From Loripinus fragilis (Eukaryota; Mollusca; Bivalvia; Lucinida; Lucinidae), in contig OZ026517.1 of the NCBI GenBank assembly GCA_964019695.1, positions 70,886,665 through 70,950,664 on the forward strand: a DNA stretch of 64,000 nucleotides. The letters are read 5' to 3'. A program made the translations under genes and the position numbers. This document shows positions 30,336 to 42,669 of the stretch, one piece after another; the first letter of the stretch is position 1; each line of letters opens with the position of its first letter. The notes beneath the pieces are model-generated. The model was not told where the DNA came from and did no database searches. It saw only the letters and a list, made by a program, of their open reading frames with translations.

Positions 30336-30734
30336 ACATTCGTCCATCTGCTTCTGCTTTTCTGAAAATGAATTATTATACAGCTTGGGACTTAAATTGG
30401 AAGGCTCTGTTATGAGAATGCGAGGTCCTTCTCTTTGGTGGTATTAGTCTATTTTCTTACTTGATGAAAACCATATGTTCTGTCAATTTTGCCTGGCATC
30501 CATCCTCATGCTAGGTAGCGCCAGTTTAAGATTTCTATGCCGACTGCTCACATATCTCATGGCTTGTCGTTGTAACAGTTTGTGGATGTTTGACTGGGTA
30601 CTGCCTCATACTATGATTGATGTTATGCAAAGCAGGTTCTATATGACTTATTTTCTTTAGTTTAAAGGAGCTAATGCTCGTAACTTACTAAATGGAACAA
30701 ATACTTGTATCATGGAAGCCAATATATTTACGTA

Positions 30735-31690
30735 CATGGGCGTAGACACGGGTGCGGCAGGTGCGGCATTCGCCGCACCAATAATTTCGGCCGGTGCGAC
30801 ATGCCGCACCATTAAAATTTGCTGATGCGATACGCTGCCGCACCAATAAATGCTACATATCAAAGCAGAAAAAGTGAACAACATGTGTAAGTGGAAAAAA
30901 AACAAATAAACACAACACAACAAGAAAGATTATAGTGCGTTTCATCCACCATACGCACCCGACAGTCATAAATCGATTGACCAAGCTTCCAAGCGTTTGC
31001 ATGATGATTTCCTTTGTTTACTTTCGTTTCTCCTTTACTGCTTTTGTTACATGATGAGTATTAGTACGAGATAGGAATGGGAAGTTACTAAAGTTACTTT
31101 GTTTCAATTTGTTCTTACATTTTAAGAAACATTATCTTCTCAGGATCTGACTCTGTAAAATTGTCGATGCTTTTGAAATGTAATGTTTCTAATTGATGGG
31201 CATTACATGAGGCTGAGAGAGCTTACAATAATTATATCTCAAGTCATTAACTAGAATAATTTCGTTGATGCTGAATCAAATCTGGTATCGGTATACTATT
31301 TAGAACGCACCCCTACCACACCCCACACACCTCAAGAAAGAAGAAGAAAAAAAAAACACACACACATAAAATAAACAAAAAAAAACACGCGGTCCAAGAA
31401 ACAATGTATGGAAGCACATCGGTGCCATTACAAAGTTTTCTTCTTTCCATTACAATGTTTTCTTGCCAAATCAAATAATATAATACCATAAAATGTCTCC
31501 AAAAAGGAACGAAATTACTGCTTAAAACCATCCCAGAATGCACGAAATCTAACCGTTTGTTTATAAATTTTCCGGGGGGGCATGCCCCAGGACCCCTCTA
31601 CGATAGCTTCGCGCCTATGGCGCTCGCATTCGGCGATTAATTTCTGCCGCACCAACCAAGAATAGATGGCTACATCTCTGACGTATACGT
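30735..31690 (-). mobile_element. Possible DNA-transposon remnant
   Basis: Left edge has repeated GGTGCGGCA and CCGCACCA motifs; right edge has TTCTGCCGCACCAACC. A minus-strand frame near the right edge reads ERHRREAIVEGSWGMPPRK, a phrase I associate with transposon-derived frames in invertebrates. There are no intact domains. The call rests on the shared GCCGCACCA ends. Confidence 0.3.
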
Positions 31691-31699
31691 GTATATTTC

Positions 31700-33745
31700 T
31701 TTCGAGTTGTATCTTAAAGGGAAAATTCAAACTTTTTTAAATGCATTTATTATAGAGCTTACACTATAGTAGGAATAATCATTCATTTAATGTGTGTGAA
31801 ATCCCTTCAATTAGCCTGTAATTAATTACTTTCAGTCGGCACTGGGGGTCTGGCCATTTGCTGGTCAATGAGCTCCTAACAAGTGGACTGGAATCACTAT
31901 GACCTGCTTACACACTACCAGACCAAAGTCTTAAATACTTGATAATGGCAAAAATAAACAATGTTTCAAAGTAATATTTTAGCAGTGTGTACATTGGTGA
32001 CTATATTTTGATACATGGGCCAAGGTTTGATAATTATTTCTAAACTTCAGCCCTTAAAGCACTAATTATTACTATAGCAGACGACACATTTTGTAATAGC
32101 TTTCTTCACTTTGGGTACAATAAGACATAGCAAAATCAACTGAAACTTATTGAAAAACAAAATACTTTTCTTTTAATAGTCGTAACATTCTACTTTGCAT
32201 TAATCTGACAGATAATTGTTATTAAAACAGAATATCAATTATCCAATATTGAAATGAAGCAATGTATGGAACCACTAGCAAGGTGATTCAATGTGTCATT
32301 TAGCTGACCTGAAATAGAGGTTAATGTCCATCTTTTAATGTCCCTTTACTGTAATATGGCAGCCCCCAGATGTTTAGATTAAGGCAATGAACACTGCCAT
32401 AATTAACTTAGCAGATGAGGGGATGATCTATTAAAACATATAAGAACATTATGAAATATTTATTTTTGATTTAAGTAAAATGTTCTTAACCATGAACATA
32501 CACTTTAAATACTTTTTATGTATTTTACTTGTAATCTTGTTAACTCATAGTAAGCTAATATAGCCTAATTAAAGTTAAATAATTCATAGACAATGTATTA
32601 TATTCTGAAAATTGGCAGAAATCAGTAACTCTCCCCTCTCTCCTTGAATTCTCTGGAAGATCTATCAAGCGCTAAAGGCGATCTACAAAATATTTGGCCT
32701 TACTTGAAATACTAATCTTACTTGTAATTTCCAGTCATTTCTTTTTCTTGATATTGCAAATTGGGCCCACTATTTAAAAAAAAAAGATTAGCAGTTGTTT
32801 TCACTAATAGAATTGTGATAATTTGGATAAATATATACTTAAGCACTTTGAAAACGCATCACCCAGATTAAATCCTTTATTTCACAAATCCCGAGAATGT
32901 CAGCGAGATAACTTTTATTGCATATCATAGTCTGGCCAGTTTGTAGTGTGTCCTAGAAAAATCGTTGTTGTAAATTTACTTAAAGGAATTGAAAAAGTAT
33001 CCGTTTTAAGACAGGGGTGGTCGATTTTGAGGGACACAAATTCAGCTGCAATTAATACCCGTTAGTTTTGATTCCTGACTCAACAAATTTGCGTACTTTG
33101 CTCCTTTCACGATTGCTTATTCACCATTGAACGATTAGAAAAAAATTGACAGTTCGGTATACTCAAAATTACACCCTCTAAAAATACCGACACACCCCAG
33201 TAACACAACCCACCCTGATTACTATAGTCTAGTAATACAATTCAACGTCTTGGGCCTTTCAAAGTTTCGATTTTTTACGTCCGGTTTTACTGAAAGAGGC
33301 TAAGGGCACACACAAATGACAGACTGTGCATAAATTACGCTTATATCACGTGTCTTTTAAATTGTGCAAGTGACGTTAACGTAATTTTTTAAGACGTTCT
33401 CAATCACATGACAGTAGATCTTCTCCCCATGATTTACATCAAAACGTCTTCCCCACATGACTGCCAGTGTATGTAGTCAATATCAGTAATGAAAGTGTGC
33501 ATAAAGGTAACTTATGGAGACGTTTCTAAAAGGTGCTATAAATCGATGTTCAAATTTGACGTTTATTTTCAAAATATTGAAGTTATCAATTTTTTTAATC
33601 AGAAAAAGTCTATATACTCTTTTGGTGATATGGTATCATGCACGCCACAGTTTAAACATAAATAATCAAAACGTTTCATTTAACTGTGCAGAAAGGTGCT
33701 GGATGCTGTATGTACCCATGTGACGTCATCAGCAGCGTCGCGTGA
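31700..33745. other. AT-rich intergenic sequence, nothing recognised
   Basis: About 2 kb with no reading frame longer than about 70 codons and no repeat shared with the rest of the window, except a short piece at 32055-32105 (CCCTTAAAGCACTAATTATT, GCAGACGACA) resembling the left end of the family E MITE. Single-copy by inspection. Confidence 0.5.
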
Positions 33746-33747
33746 TA

Positions 33748-36700
33748 TCGTCTGGTTCCCTCCCCTTGATCTACCTATCTGGTCTAGTGACAGACTGTGC
33801 TTTGCATCAAGGGGGCAAGTTAGGGTTCTAGGGTAGTGATTAGGGTTTTTAGGTCTCAGGTGCCAGGCACAGAGGGAGGCAGCCCAACTGGCCAAAACCT
33901 AGACTTAATCCAAGAGGCCCACTTGTCAGATGCCAACAAAGTGAGCCTAACTGGGCAAGTTAGGGATTCTAGGGTTAGGGTTATAAGGGTTTACTCCGTC
34001 TCAGGTGCCAGACACAGAAGGAGGCAGACCACCTGGGAGAAACAGGGCCTAAATCCAAGACCCAGCTGGTGGATGCCCAAAAAGTTAGGCCGGCCTTGTG
34101 ACAGACCGTGCTTGGCCTCAATGGGCAAGTTATGGTTTCTAGGGTTAAGGTTTTTAATGTTAACCCAGTTTCAGGTGTCAGGCACAGAGGGAGGTAGCCC
34201 AGCTGGGCGAAACCTGGCCTGAACCCAGGAGACCCACTTGTTGGATGCAAACAAAGGGAGGCCAGCCTAGTGACAGAGCGAGATTGGCCTCCAGGAGTCA
34301 AGATAGGGTTTCTAGGGTTAGGGTTTTTTAGGGCTAACTCAATCACAGGTGCTAGGCACAGAGATAGGCAGCCCAGCTGGCGGAAACATGGCCTAATCCA
34401 GGAGACCCTCTTGCTTGATGCCAACAAAGTGCTGTCGACATAGTGAAAGACCGTGCTTGGGCTCCAGGGGGCAAGTTAGGGGTTTTGGGGTTAGGGTTTG
34501 GGTTTTATGGTTAACTCAGTCTCAGATGCCAGGCACAGAGGGAGGCAGCATAACTGGTCAAAACCTAGAATTAATCGAGCAGACCCACTTGTTGGATGCT
34601 GACAAAATGAGGCTGGCCTAATGACAGGCTGTGCTTTGCCGATAAAGTGAGGCTGGCCTAGTGACAGACAGTGCTTGGACTACAGAGTGCAAGTTATTGT
34701 TTCTAGGGTTAGGGTTTCTAGGGTTAATTCAGCCAATGGGACAAGGCAGGGAGGGCGAAACCTGGGCTAAATCCAGGAGACCCACTAGTCGGATGCCAAC
34801 AAAGTAGGGCTGGCCTAGTGACAGACGGTGCTTGGGCTCCAGGGGGCAAGCTAGGGTTTCTAGGGTTAGGATTAGAATTTTTAGGACTAACTCAGTCTCA
34901 GGTGACAGACACACAGAGAGGCAGCCCAACTTGCCGAAACCTAGACTAGATTTAGGAAACCCACTTGTTGGATGCGAACAAAGTTAGGCCCATCCAGTGA
35001 CAGACTGTGCTTGGCCTCCAAAGGGCAATATAGGGTTTCTAGGGTTAGGGTTTTTTGGTCTATCTAAGTCTCAGGTGCCAGGCACAGAGGGAGGCAGCCC
35101 AAATTGCCAAAACATAGACTAAATCCAGGAGACCCACTTGGCGGATGCGGTCAAAATGAGGCTGGCCTAGTGACAGACCATCTTGGCCTCGTGGGGCCAA
35201 CTTCCTGCCAAGTTAGGGTTTCTAGGGTTAGGGTTTTTAGGGTTAACTCAGTCTCAGGTGCAGGACAAAGACAGACACAGCCCACCTGGCCGAAACCTGG
35301 CCTTAATCCAAGAGACAGACTTGGATGCCAACAAAGTAGCTATTGCCTAGTGTTAGGCCGTGCTTGGCGGACAAAGTGAGGCTGGCCTAGTGACAGACCG
35401 TGCTTGGACTACAGGGTGCAAGTTATTGTTTCTAGGTTTAGGGTTCCTAGGGTTAATTCAGCCAATGGGGCAAGGCACAGAGGGAGGCAGCCTAGTTGGC
35501 CCAAACCTGGGCTAAATCCAGGAGACCCACTTGTCGGATGCCAACAAAGTAGTGATTGCCTAGTGACAGACTGTGGATGGCCTCCAGGGGGCAAGTAAGG
35601 GTTTCTAAGGTTAGGGTTTTTAGGACTTACTCAGTCTCAGGTGCCAGTCACAGAGGGAGGTAGCCCAGCTGGCAGATACCTGGCCTAAATCTATGAGACC
35701 CGCTTGTTGGGTGCGAACAAAAGGAGGCTGGTCTAGTGACATACCGTGCTTGGCCTCCAGGGGTCAAGATAGGGTTTCTAGGGTTAGGGTTTTAGGGCTA
35801 ACTCAATCACAGGTGCTAGGCACAGAGAGAGGCAACCCAGGTGACCAAAACATGGCCTAAATCCAGGAGACCCTCTTGCTTGATGCCAGCAAAGTGCTGC
35901 CAACCTAGTGACAGACTGTGCTTGGACTCCAGGGGGCAAGTTAGGGTTTCTATGGTTAGGGTTTTTAGGGCTAACTCAATCACAGGAGGCGGCCTAGCTG
36001 GCAGAAACCTGTTCTAAATCCAGGAGACCCTCTTGCTTGATGCCAACAAAGTGCTGCAGACCTAGTGACAGACTGCTTGGACTCCAGGGGCAAGTTAGGG
36101 TTAGGGTTTTAGGGTTAACTCAGTCTCAGGTGCCAGGCACAGAGGGAGGCAGCCCAACTGGCCAAAGCCTAGACTTAATCGAGGAAACCCACTTGTTGAA
36201 TGCTGACAAAGTGAGGTCGGCCTAATGACAGACAGTGCTTGGACTACAGGGTGTAAGTTATTGTTTCTAGAGTTAGGGTTTCTAGGTTTAATTCAGTCAA
36301 TGGGGCAAGTTAGGGTTTCTAGGGTTAGGATTTTTAGGATTAACTCAGTCTCAGGTACCAGACAAAGAGGGACCCAGCCCACCTGGCCGAAACCTGGCCT
36401 AAGTACAAACGTCACACTTGTCTGATGCCGACAAAGAAGCTCTTGCCTAGTGACAGGGTGTGCTGGGTTAGGGTTTCTAGGTTTAATTCAGCCCATTGGG
36501 CAAGTTAGGGTTTCTAGGGTTAGGGTTTTTAGGGTTAACTCAGTCTCAGATGCCAGGCACAGAGGCAGGCCACCTGGCCGGAACCTTGCCTAAATCCAAA
36601 AGACCCACTTGTTGGATGCCGATAAAGTGAGGCTGACTTAATGACAGACCGTGGTTGGACTCTAGGGGGCAAGTGTTTCTAGGGTTAGGGTTTTTAGGGT

Positions 36701-37620
36701 TAACTCAGCCAATGGGGCAAGGCACAGGAGGCAGTCAGGCTGGCCAAAACCTTGGTTAAATGCAAGAGACCCACTTATTGGATGCTGACAAGGTGAGACT
36801 GGCCTAGTTATAGACCATGCTTGGACTCCAGAGGGCAAGTTATGGTTTCTAGGTTTAGGGTTTCTAGGTTAACTCAGTCTCAGGTGCCAGGCACAGAGAA
36901 CGGCAGCCCACCTGGACGAAACCTGGCCTAAATCCAGGAGACCAACTTGCCAGATGCCGAAAAAGCGGGGCCAGCCTAGTAACAGACTGAGCTTTGCCTC
37001 CAGGGGGCACTTGTTGGATGCCGAGAAAGTGAGGCAGGCTTAGTGTCAGTCCTAGCTGGGCCTCAAGGGGCAAGCTAGGGAATCTAGGGCTTGGGTTAGA
37101 ATTTTTAGGGCTAACTCAGTCACAAGCACGGCGGTAGGCAGCCCAGCTTGTCGAAACCTAGCAAAAATCCACGAGACCCACTTGTCAAATGCCACCAAAG
37201 TGATGCCAGCCTAGTGACAGACCGTGCTTGGACTCCAAGGGGCCAGTTAGGGTTTTTAGGGTAAGCGTTTTTAGGGTTAACTTAGTCTCAGGTGCCAGGC
37301 ACAGAGGGAGGGAGCCCAGCTGGCCAAAACCTGGGCTAAATCCAGGAGACCCACTTGTCGGATGCAAACAAAGTGAGGCCGCCCTAGTGACAGACCATGC
37401 TTGGACTCCAGGGGACAAGTTATGGTTTCTAGGTGTAGGGTTTCTATGGTTAACTCAACCAATGGGGCAAGGCAAAGAAGAAGGCAGTCCAGCTGGCTGA
37501 AACCTGGCCTAAATCCAGGAGACCCACTTGTTGGATGCCGACAAAGCAGTGCTGGCCTCATGACTTCCAGTGCTTATCCTCCAGGGGGCAAGTTAGGGTT
37601 TCTATGGTTAGGGTAGCAGG
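33748..37620. repeat. Satellite array with telomere-like TTAGGG blocks
   Basis: Roughly 22 units of mostly 170-180 bp. Each unit carries TAGGGTTTCTAGGGTTAGGG (or a near variant), TTTTTAGGGTTAACTCAGTC, CAGGTGCCAGGCACAGAGG, GGCAGCCCA, AACCTGG-CTAAATCCAGGAG, CCACTTGTTGGATGC and GTGACAGAC(C/T)GTGCTTGG. Unit length varies (about 54 to 235 bp between successive CAAGTTAGGG marks) because of partial deletions. GC content is well above the flanks. The array begins after GTCTGGTTCCCTCCCC, which is also present at 28218. Confidence 0.88.
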
Positions 37621-37845
37621 CAGGCAGATTGTTCCTCAGGCAGGGGGAAAGGCAGCCCAACTGCACGGGACATGTGCCCAATCCGAGGGACTGGTAGCAA
37701 GACATCAGAGGTAGCCCAGGTGCTCAGAGTTAGGGTAAGGGTTAGTGGAATACCTCCCTTTGACCATGCCGCTAGGGTTTACACTATGATTAGATTAGGT
37801 TCAGGCCTGGATATCCTGGACCTGTGCCGAATCCAAGGGTGACAC
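37620..37845. other. Decayed edge of the satellite
   Basis: Still contains AGGGTTAGGGTTAG-like runs (about 37618, 37730) and GGCAGCCCAACTG, but the unit order is lost. Confidence 0.5.
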
Positions 37846-38610
37846 AAAAATGAACATTTCAAGATTTTTCCAATATAAATGCATTAGGAATCAAATTTGG
37901 CCTTTCGGCAAAAAGGTCGTGCAAACATGGTAGGGTCTGGCCCACATCCCCAATGCAACATACCAAGTCCTAAGGCCATTGGAATTCTGTTCCAGAGAAG
38001 ATATTTAAAGGGTTTTTATCGTATATGGGCATGACGGCCATCTTGGTCAAGTGACCATAAACATTTGTTATAAATTTACTCCCCTCAACTTATGGAGTCG
38101 ACATATGAAATTTGAGTTCGTTTGGCGAGAAAACTATACTTAAATATATTAATGGGACTCCAATATAAGCGACATTGGCTGAAAGGTCAACCTTGACCAT
38201 TGGAACTAATTTATAGCCATTGTCTTATTAGGTTTAACATATCAAGAGAGAATAACGACTTTGGAGTCAACAGCATTCAAAAAATCAACTTTTAAAAATT
38301 TTCAATTTAAATACATTAGGAAGCAAATTTAACCTTGTTGTTAAGTAGGTCTAGGTCAACCTAGGATCATCATTTGAACAACCTTGGTAGGCCCCACATC
38401 CCAAATGTTACATACCAAGTTGCAAGGTCATCAGCCTACTGGTTCTGAAGAAGATTTTACAGGGTTTTTACCATATATGGGTATGTCAACCATCTTGGTC
38501 ATGTGACCAGAACAATTTGTACAAATTTGGCTTACTTACCGTAAGGACTAATGTCTATAAGCTGCAGCCTTCTTTAAGTTGTCAGGATATATACTATAGA
38601 TGACTCATGC
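37845..38610 (+). repeat. Interspersed tandem repeat family K, two units
   Basis: Two units of roughly 480 bp sharing CCCACATCCC(C/A)AATG, ACATACCAAGT, TTTTTA(C/T)C(A/G)TATATGGG, CCATCTTGGTCA(A/T)GTGACC and GGTCAACCTTGACC. Continues at 41186-41720 on the other side of the reverse-transcriptase element. Confidence 0.6.
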
Positions 38611-38654
38611 ACTCTCGCAGCAGCAGCAATGGTGATTATCGAGAGGGTGATTGT

Positions 38655-40069
38655 CGATGGGCAAGGTTGTCATACACCCCTACATTTCGGTGTCAAAGCT
38701 AAAGAAAATCAAGACAAAGTTCCTACGTTGTACTGGTTACCTTAACTCCATAAAATCCTATAAAGCAAGATTTATTGCTAATTCTAGTTCTTGTATGACA
38801 ACAGAACTTTCTAAGATGTTAACCTCTTGTCTTACAGCTGTTAAAAACATGTTATCAAGTGTTGTGAAAAAGTATATGAGAGATCTTGTAAAAACCTATT
38901 TTGGTCTATTAAAAATTCAAGTGAAATTTTAGATAAACTTAAAGCTAAAAAATTTCAATGCGACCAGTTTGTCTACTTATGATATTTCTATTCCTTACAC
39001 TACTTTACCTCATAATTTAATTAAAGATAAACTTATTGATCTTATTGAAAGAACCTTCCAGAGAGCAGGCTCTCCTTACCTTGCATGTAATGACAGAAAT
39101 GCATTTTTTATTTCGGAAAAACCTAAAAAAATATCATACATGGTCATGTCAAAATGAATGTGATGCGCTGACCTTTTTGTTGGACAGCATTTTTATTCAA
39201 TTTGGCACCAAGCTGTATAGACAAGTAGTTGGGATTCCTATGGGCACTAATTGTGCCCCCCTGGTTGCAGATTTGTTTCTATTTTGTTATGAGAGGGACT
39301 TTATGAAGTCTCTTTCTGATGATAAGCAGGCTGATGTTATTGATGCGTTTAACACTACATCCAGATATTTGGACGATATTTTAAACATTAATAATGTTTA
39401 TTTTGACAATATGGTAAGTCAAATATACCCTTCAGAGCTCCAACTTAATAAAGCCAATACCTCTGATGCCGAAGCTGCATTTTTAGACTTGCATTTGTCT
39501 ATTTCTAATGATATTGTTTCAACCAAAATTTATGATAAACGTGACTACTTTGATTTTGAAATTGTCAATTTCCCGTTTTTAGATGGTGATGTTCCTCGCT
39601 CTTCATCCTATGGAGTCTATATCTCTCAACTCATTCGTTTAGCTAGAGCATCTAGCTATATTACTGACTTCAATACTCGCAATAAATTGTTAACTCAGAC
39701 ACTTCTTAAACAAGGCTATCGGTATCATAAGCTTTTATTTGCAAAACCTTTTCTAAATTCTCTAGACGATACTATGATTTGATATCTAAATTCCAAGTTG
39801 GACTTAAATCTCTCTTACGCCAAGGACTTTCGGAACCTGAATTCTATGGTGACTTGGTGTATAAATTGAAGAAGATTGTTGGCTCTAATAATTTTTCAGC
39901 TCAGTTCATTAAAATAATTCCCATTATAAAAATGTTGGCTATAACAATTAATCTATTGCAACAGACTGCATGCTTGGTGGTCAACCCATTCACGGTTGGC
40001 AACTTTTCTTTCCTCTTTAATTGCACGCTGGTGAGTCGGACTTCAGACTCTATGACGGTTCCGACTTAA
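38655..40069 (+). pseudogene. Reverse transcriptase pseudogene
   Basis: Pieces in order: 38655-38935 (TPLHFGVKAKENQDKVPTLY, YKARFIANSSSCMTTELSKM), 38945-39157 (KLKAKNFNATSLSTYDIS, IPYTTLPHNLIKDKLIDL), 39130-39782 (YRQVVGIPMGTNCAPLVADL, TTSRYLDDILNINN with the catalytic YLDD) and 39755-40069 (RRYYDLISKFQVGLKSLLRQ, SEPEFYGDLVYKLKKIVG). Frameshifts near 38750, 38870, 39130 and 39755, and further slips after 39930, make it non-functional. The longest continuous piece is 248 codons. Confidence 0.75.
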
Positions 40070-40595
40070 AGACTTATCTATTGATGAGATGGTAGGGGCC
40101 TGATGCTTTGGCTGTTTGTCGGGCCCACCGGGGTTTACCTGTTGGATTTCATTTGCTCCAGTATTCAGTTTTATTTACTGTTGAGTCCTTATCTTTGCTT
40201 TATCTCCTTTTTATATCTTGATTTATATGTTTTTGGAGATGATAAATTGATAAGCTAGGGGTCTTTCATGCAAACCAAACATCTATGTGTCTTGATCCAC
40301 ATCTGAACAAAGGGTGAGGTTGGTGCACTGTTAAACCAGTTTAAGCCCTTCAGTAAAATATTTTACTGACTGTTCCAAGGCGGTACTTCTTTTGTAGATC
40401 TTTAATGTGTTTGCTATGCCTTTGCACGCGTCTGTTTATAAACGCCTTGTGGTCACTTGCTGGGAAAGGGCTGACCTCTTGGCTATCATTTGTGGTGTCT
40501 AACTGTGAGTTTGTCACTTTCCCATTCGTATCCTGGGTCAGGTGTGGTACTTAATTGTATCGATTCCTGATCTTTGCGCCCTTACTTACTTTCAT
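38655..40595 (+). mobile_element. Penelope-like reverse-transcriptase retroelement, broken copy
   Basis: A reverse-transcriptase gene in at least three frames, with a 3' UTR (about 40070-40595) whose last part recurs at 13496-13740. Inserted into repeat K. Clade assignment is tentative: the RT motifs GIPMGTNCAPLVADLF and YLDD look Penelope-like, but no GIY-YIG endonuclease is visible downstream. Confidence 0.6.
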
Positions 40596-40598
40596 ATG

Positions 40599-41184
40599 AA
40601 AGGGGTACATGCATTAAGAGGCTATTTTGGCCCCCTATGAGGTCAAAAGATAAAAGTTGCTCTTCACTAGTTTCTTCTTATTAGTTTATTAGAACAATAG
40701 CCAAAGTGTAAAGGTCTGGCATTGATTCGACTTTTACGGTTGCTATGGTAACAAAAATGGCCGCCAAAATAGGCTGAAAACAGGAAAATGACCATTTTGG
40801 AGCAAATTTGAGACATGTAACAGAGGAATTAATATAGAGCACAAGCAAATACCAAAAAAATATTTTAATAGATGATGAGAATTATCATGGCACACAATAT
40901 ATTAAAAGGTTTTTTTTTGGTATTTACTTGTGCTGATATCTAATTCTTAAAAAAATTGGTCTCTAAAAGCCTCAAATTTGGCCTAAAATGGCAATTTCTC
41001 TATTTTAGGCCTATTTTGTCGGCCATTTTGGTTACCATAGCAACTGGTAAAAGTAAAATAAATGCCAGAATTTTACACTTGGGCTATTCTTCTAACAAAC
41101 CAATAAGATGGAATAGGTGAAAAGCAACTTTCAGTTTTTGGCTCTAGAGGGGGTCAAAATAGCCCCTTAATGCACGTACCCCTT
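40599..41184. mobile_element. 586-bp foldback element
   Basis: Two arms of about 270 bp pair nearly along their whole length. Left: AAAGGGGTACATGCATTAAG, GGCTATTTTGGCCCCC, GCTATGGTAACAAAAATGGC. The right arm carries the complements, ending CTTAATGCACGTACCCCTTT. Inserted within repeat K, whose sequence resumes directly (CATATGAAA before, TTTGAGTTCAATTGG after, contiguous in other K copies). Confidence 0.75.
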
Positions 41185-41185
41185 T

Positions 41186-42060
41186 GAGTTCAATTGGCCT
41201 AATGGTTTCTGAGAAAACTATCTTTTTATATATTGATGGGACTCCAATATGAGTGACCTAGTAGGCTGAAAGGTCAAAGGTCAACCTTGACCTTAAGAAC
41301 TTATTTATAGTCATTGTCTCACTAGGTTGAACATATCTAGTGATTATAATGACTTTGGTTTCAACAGTTTTCAAAAAAATTCCCACAAAAATGCATCTGG
41401 AAGCAAATTTGACCTTGATGTTAAGTAGGTCATGGTCAACCTAGGACCATCAGTTGAACAGACTTGGTAGGCCCCACATCCCCAATGCTACATACCAAGT
41501 GCCAAGGTCAACAGCCTTCTGGATTTTTAAAGTGTTTACCATATATGGGCATGGCAGCCATCGTGGTCATGTGACCAAGACTATTTTAACAAATTTTTGT
41601 TCCCCCATCCTAAGGAGTCGTCATATAAAATTTGAGTTCAATTGGTCCAGTGGTTTCAGAGAACATATTTGAAAATGTTGACAACCGGACGACACTGGAG
41701 TCGTTGATATAATAAAAGCTCATCTCTGAGCCTTCAGCTCCAGCTAAAAATGATCTACACTACTCCATGTTCGTTATATTGCTCAAATGATTTTACTATG
41801 CTAAACAAAAGTGCCTCCAGGGCTAAGAATTCAGGTGAGCATTCCAGGGCCACAATGTCCCTCTTGTGTACTAAAAGTATTTGTACAGTAAATATGAGTA
41901 TGTTTACAAGGTTTGATAAAATTCCTTCAATGGTTCTTCCAGATATTCAGGAAACTACATGTTCTAAATGGATGGATGGAAAGACGGATGGACAATGTGA
42001 AAACAGATACCCACAACAAAAACAGGTCGCAGGGGGTATAAAAACACAGTTGGGTGGTGG
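41186..42060 (+). repeat. Repeat family K, continuation and 3' end
   Basis: Resumes TTTGAGTTCAATTGG and repeats the GGTCAACCTTGACC, CCCACATCCCCAATG and CCATCGTGGTCATGTGACC blocks. Ends in a TGGATGGAAAGACGGATGG microsatellite and GGGGGTATAAAAACAC, an end style also seen at 22000. Confidence 0.55.
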
Positions 42061-42089
42061 GGGGTAGGTAACAACAACGAACTAAAATA

Positions 42090-42215
42090 TCATATCTAAA
42101 CTTGCTACAAGCGAAATTTCAGTTTTTTAGCTAGTCCTTGTAGCTGAGGAGACTGCTTTGACTCTTGCTTTGTCGGACACCCCCAAAACAGGTTTTCTTG
42201 CATCGTGGCCCTAGT
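42090..42215 (+). mobile_element. MITE family A, 3' half
   Basis: TATCTAAACTTGCTACAAGC, TAGCTGAGGAGACTG, CTTTGTCGGACACCCCC, AAACAGGTTTTCTTGCATCG. Confidence 0.6.
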
Positions 42216-42669
42216 TAACCAGAGAAGAGTGGTGTTGCATATGGAGATAAGAATAACTTGCAAATGACATGTAAAACCTTGTGCCATTTTGGTGGATTAA
42301 AAGGGTGGGACAAAGGGCCAATAATCACCATATTCAGAAAAAGGTCAAAGCATATCAAAAAGAAGAACAACAGCAACAGTTTGGACAACTCTGGAATCGT
42401 TAGTCCTCCTTTTCAAAGGTAAGAAAAACAGATAACTCTTTAACTTGTATTATTTTTATTTTGAGACAGCAATTTTTCAGCAACAATCCAATGTTTACTA
42501 TAAGCTGTACAGTAAATATTCTAAAAGTTGCCTGCCAAAAAGGCATGGAAAAACAGTACAGACCCATACCAGACTGCTTCTGAAGAAGCAGCCTGATCAG
42601 GGTCTTCCCTGTTTGCTATGCTGACAAGCATTTTGTGAATTCAAACCTGGATGACCAACATTTTATTTA

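Noticed and set aside
33836..37616. Many frames of 60-130 codons on both strands in the satellite
   Set aside because: They are the same few peptides repeated with each unit (for example QVPGTEGGS and PTSGSPGF), on both strands, in a GC-rich tandem array. Artefacts of the repeat.
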